A stretch of DNA of 64,000 bases, from positions 6,979,961-7,043,960 of the forward strand of contig NZ_JH993797.1 in assembly GCF_000316115.1 (NCBI RefSeq). The letters run 5' to 3'. Source of the DNA: Leptolyngbya sp. PCC 7375. GTDB lineage: Bacteria > Cyanobacteriota > Cyanobacteriia > Phormidesmidales > Phormidesmidaceae. The translations under genes and the position numbers were made by a program. This document shows positions 63,430-64,000 of the stretch, piece by piece (position 1 is the stretch's first letter; each line of letters opens with the position of its first letter). The notes under the pieces were generated by a model. The model was not told the origin of the DNA and searched no databases. It worked only from the letters and a program-made list of their open reading frames with translations.

Positions 63430-64000
63430 GGCTGTTCACATAGATCTGAAATTGGTGCCTAGTGTAAAAGCGAGGTATCATCATCGTCTTGAGCAGCTAC
63501 CGTCAGGAGTGAAAGCGATGTCCCAAAAGCGTCATAACCAGAATCGAACCGCTATCGTTTACTTTGGACCTACACGGCAGGACTATCTTGATTTGGTGCA
63601 GGCAGACGATCACCATCACGCTTACCTTGAATACATCCAATGTCCTCTGCAAGCCCAACTGACGAGCGATAAGCATAAGCCAGATTGTACCGACTTCAGT
63701 CGCTATACCGTCCATAGTCAGCGAGAACGACGAGTGAAAGGCTGGCAGGGTGAGATCGAGACCCTCCCCATTTGTCGAGTGAAGTGTTGCGATTGCAAAG
63801 CCGTGTTCACGGTATTACCCAGTTTTATTCCTCGCTATCGTCGTCAGGATACCGATTGCCTGGGAAAGCTGCTGGAAATGAATCTGGGGATGGGGCTGAC
63901 GCAGCGGGAAACCGCCACGATTTATGAATGGGTGAATCCAGAAACGGGTTGGCATCCTGGCTGGGTCTGGCAGTTAATCCAGTGGTTAGGGCGGTCAATT
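63430..64000 (+). mobile_element. left part of an insertion sequence that runs off the window
   Basis: The Sno-primase frame stops abruptly near 63434. The junction has GGCTGTTCAC (63430-63439). From 63518 a transposase-like gene runs to the right edge. The right end and target duplication are outside the window, so the family is not certain. Confidence 0.65.
63518..64000 (+). CDS. transposase, N-terminal part (DUF6431-like zinc finger)
   Basis: The frame is open from ATG at 63518 to the last base (161 codons). It includes paired cysteines (ICRVKCCDCKAVF) then LPSFIPRYRRQ and MNLGMGLTQRETATIY, a zinc finger and helix-turn-helix as found in DUF6431-type and ISL3-like transposases. The catalytic core would be right of the window. 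Confidence 0.65.
   Translation, partial: MSQKRHNQNRTAIVYFGPTRQDYLDLVQADDHHHAYLEYIQCPLQAQLTSDKHKPDCTDFSRYTVHSQRERRVKGWQGEIETLPICRVKCCDCKAVFTVLPSFIPRYRRQDTDCLGKLLEMNLGMGLTQRETATIYEWVNPETGWHPGWVWQLIQWLGRSI

Noticed and set aside
1..64000. CRISPR arrays, rRNA and tRNA genes
   Set aside because: No regularly spaced repeats of 25-40 bp and no sequence that I could fold into a tRNA cloverleaf or match to rRNA.

Overview
The window looks like accessory DNA from a cyanobacterium, most likely a plasmid or plasmid-derived island. Three things point there: many copies of the octamer GCGATCGC (HIP1) on both strands; cyanobacterial-style STAND ATPases with TPR or WD40 repeats; and a plasmid backbone of actin-type partition genes, a MobF-type relaxase-helicase and a strawberry-notch/Toprim polyvalent protein. 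The genus is not provable from this sequence; Acaryochloris-like plasmids are one guess.

Region 1 (1-15.8 kb, all minus strand) is a nucleoside-phosphorylase-STAND island. It holds a frameshifted phosphorylase-domain pseudogene at the left edge, two TPR proteins, an intact phosphorylase-NB-ARC protein overlapping the first TPR gene by 4 bp, a tight six-gene operon (two radical SAM enzymes, a methyltransferase, two GT-B glycosyltransferases, a small P-loop kinase-like protein), and a phosphorylase-NACHT-FGE protein. The two intact phosphorylase genes share nearly identical 5' ends and leaders, so they bracket the six-gene operon as direct repeats.

Region 2 (15.6-22.8 kb) is the plasmid backbone: a small excisionase-like protein, a strongly folded non-coding segment before a small conserved gene, a ParM-type operon with two tandem paralogues, a 284-bp divergent region that may hold oriT or a centromere, and a MobF relaxase.

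Region 3 (23.0-46.7 kb, plus strand) is a large defence cluster: a YkvA/DUF1232-like protein, an SNF2 helicase, a 1647-aa N6-adenine methyltransferase, an AbiEi/AbiEii-type pair, a Trypco1-trypsin pair, a complete IS1634-type element, a 2189-aa DUF1998 helicase with a Vsr-like nuclease segment, and a UvrD-type helicase with a RelE-like N-terminus. It resembles class 1 DISARM in its helicase-methylase start and Druantia DruE in its giant helicase, but matches neither. It is the best candidate here for an undescribed system.

Region 4 (46.8-59.7 kb) reads mainly on the minus strand: a small protein, an nSTAND1 ATPase, a FecR-CAP secreted protein and a NACHT-WD40 protein. An IS4-type and an IS630-type element have broken the middle two genes. 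The target duplications are clear enough that both genes can be rebuilt in frame. An IS256-type element sits upstream.

Region 5 (59.7-64 kb) is the C-terminal part of a polyvalent Sno-helicase/primase, truncated by another transposon that runs off the right edge. I saw no rRNA, tRNA or CRISPR array.
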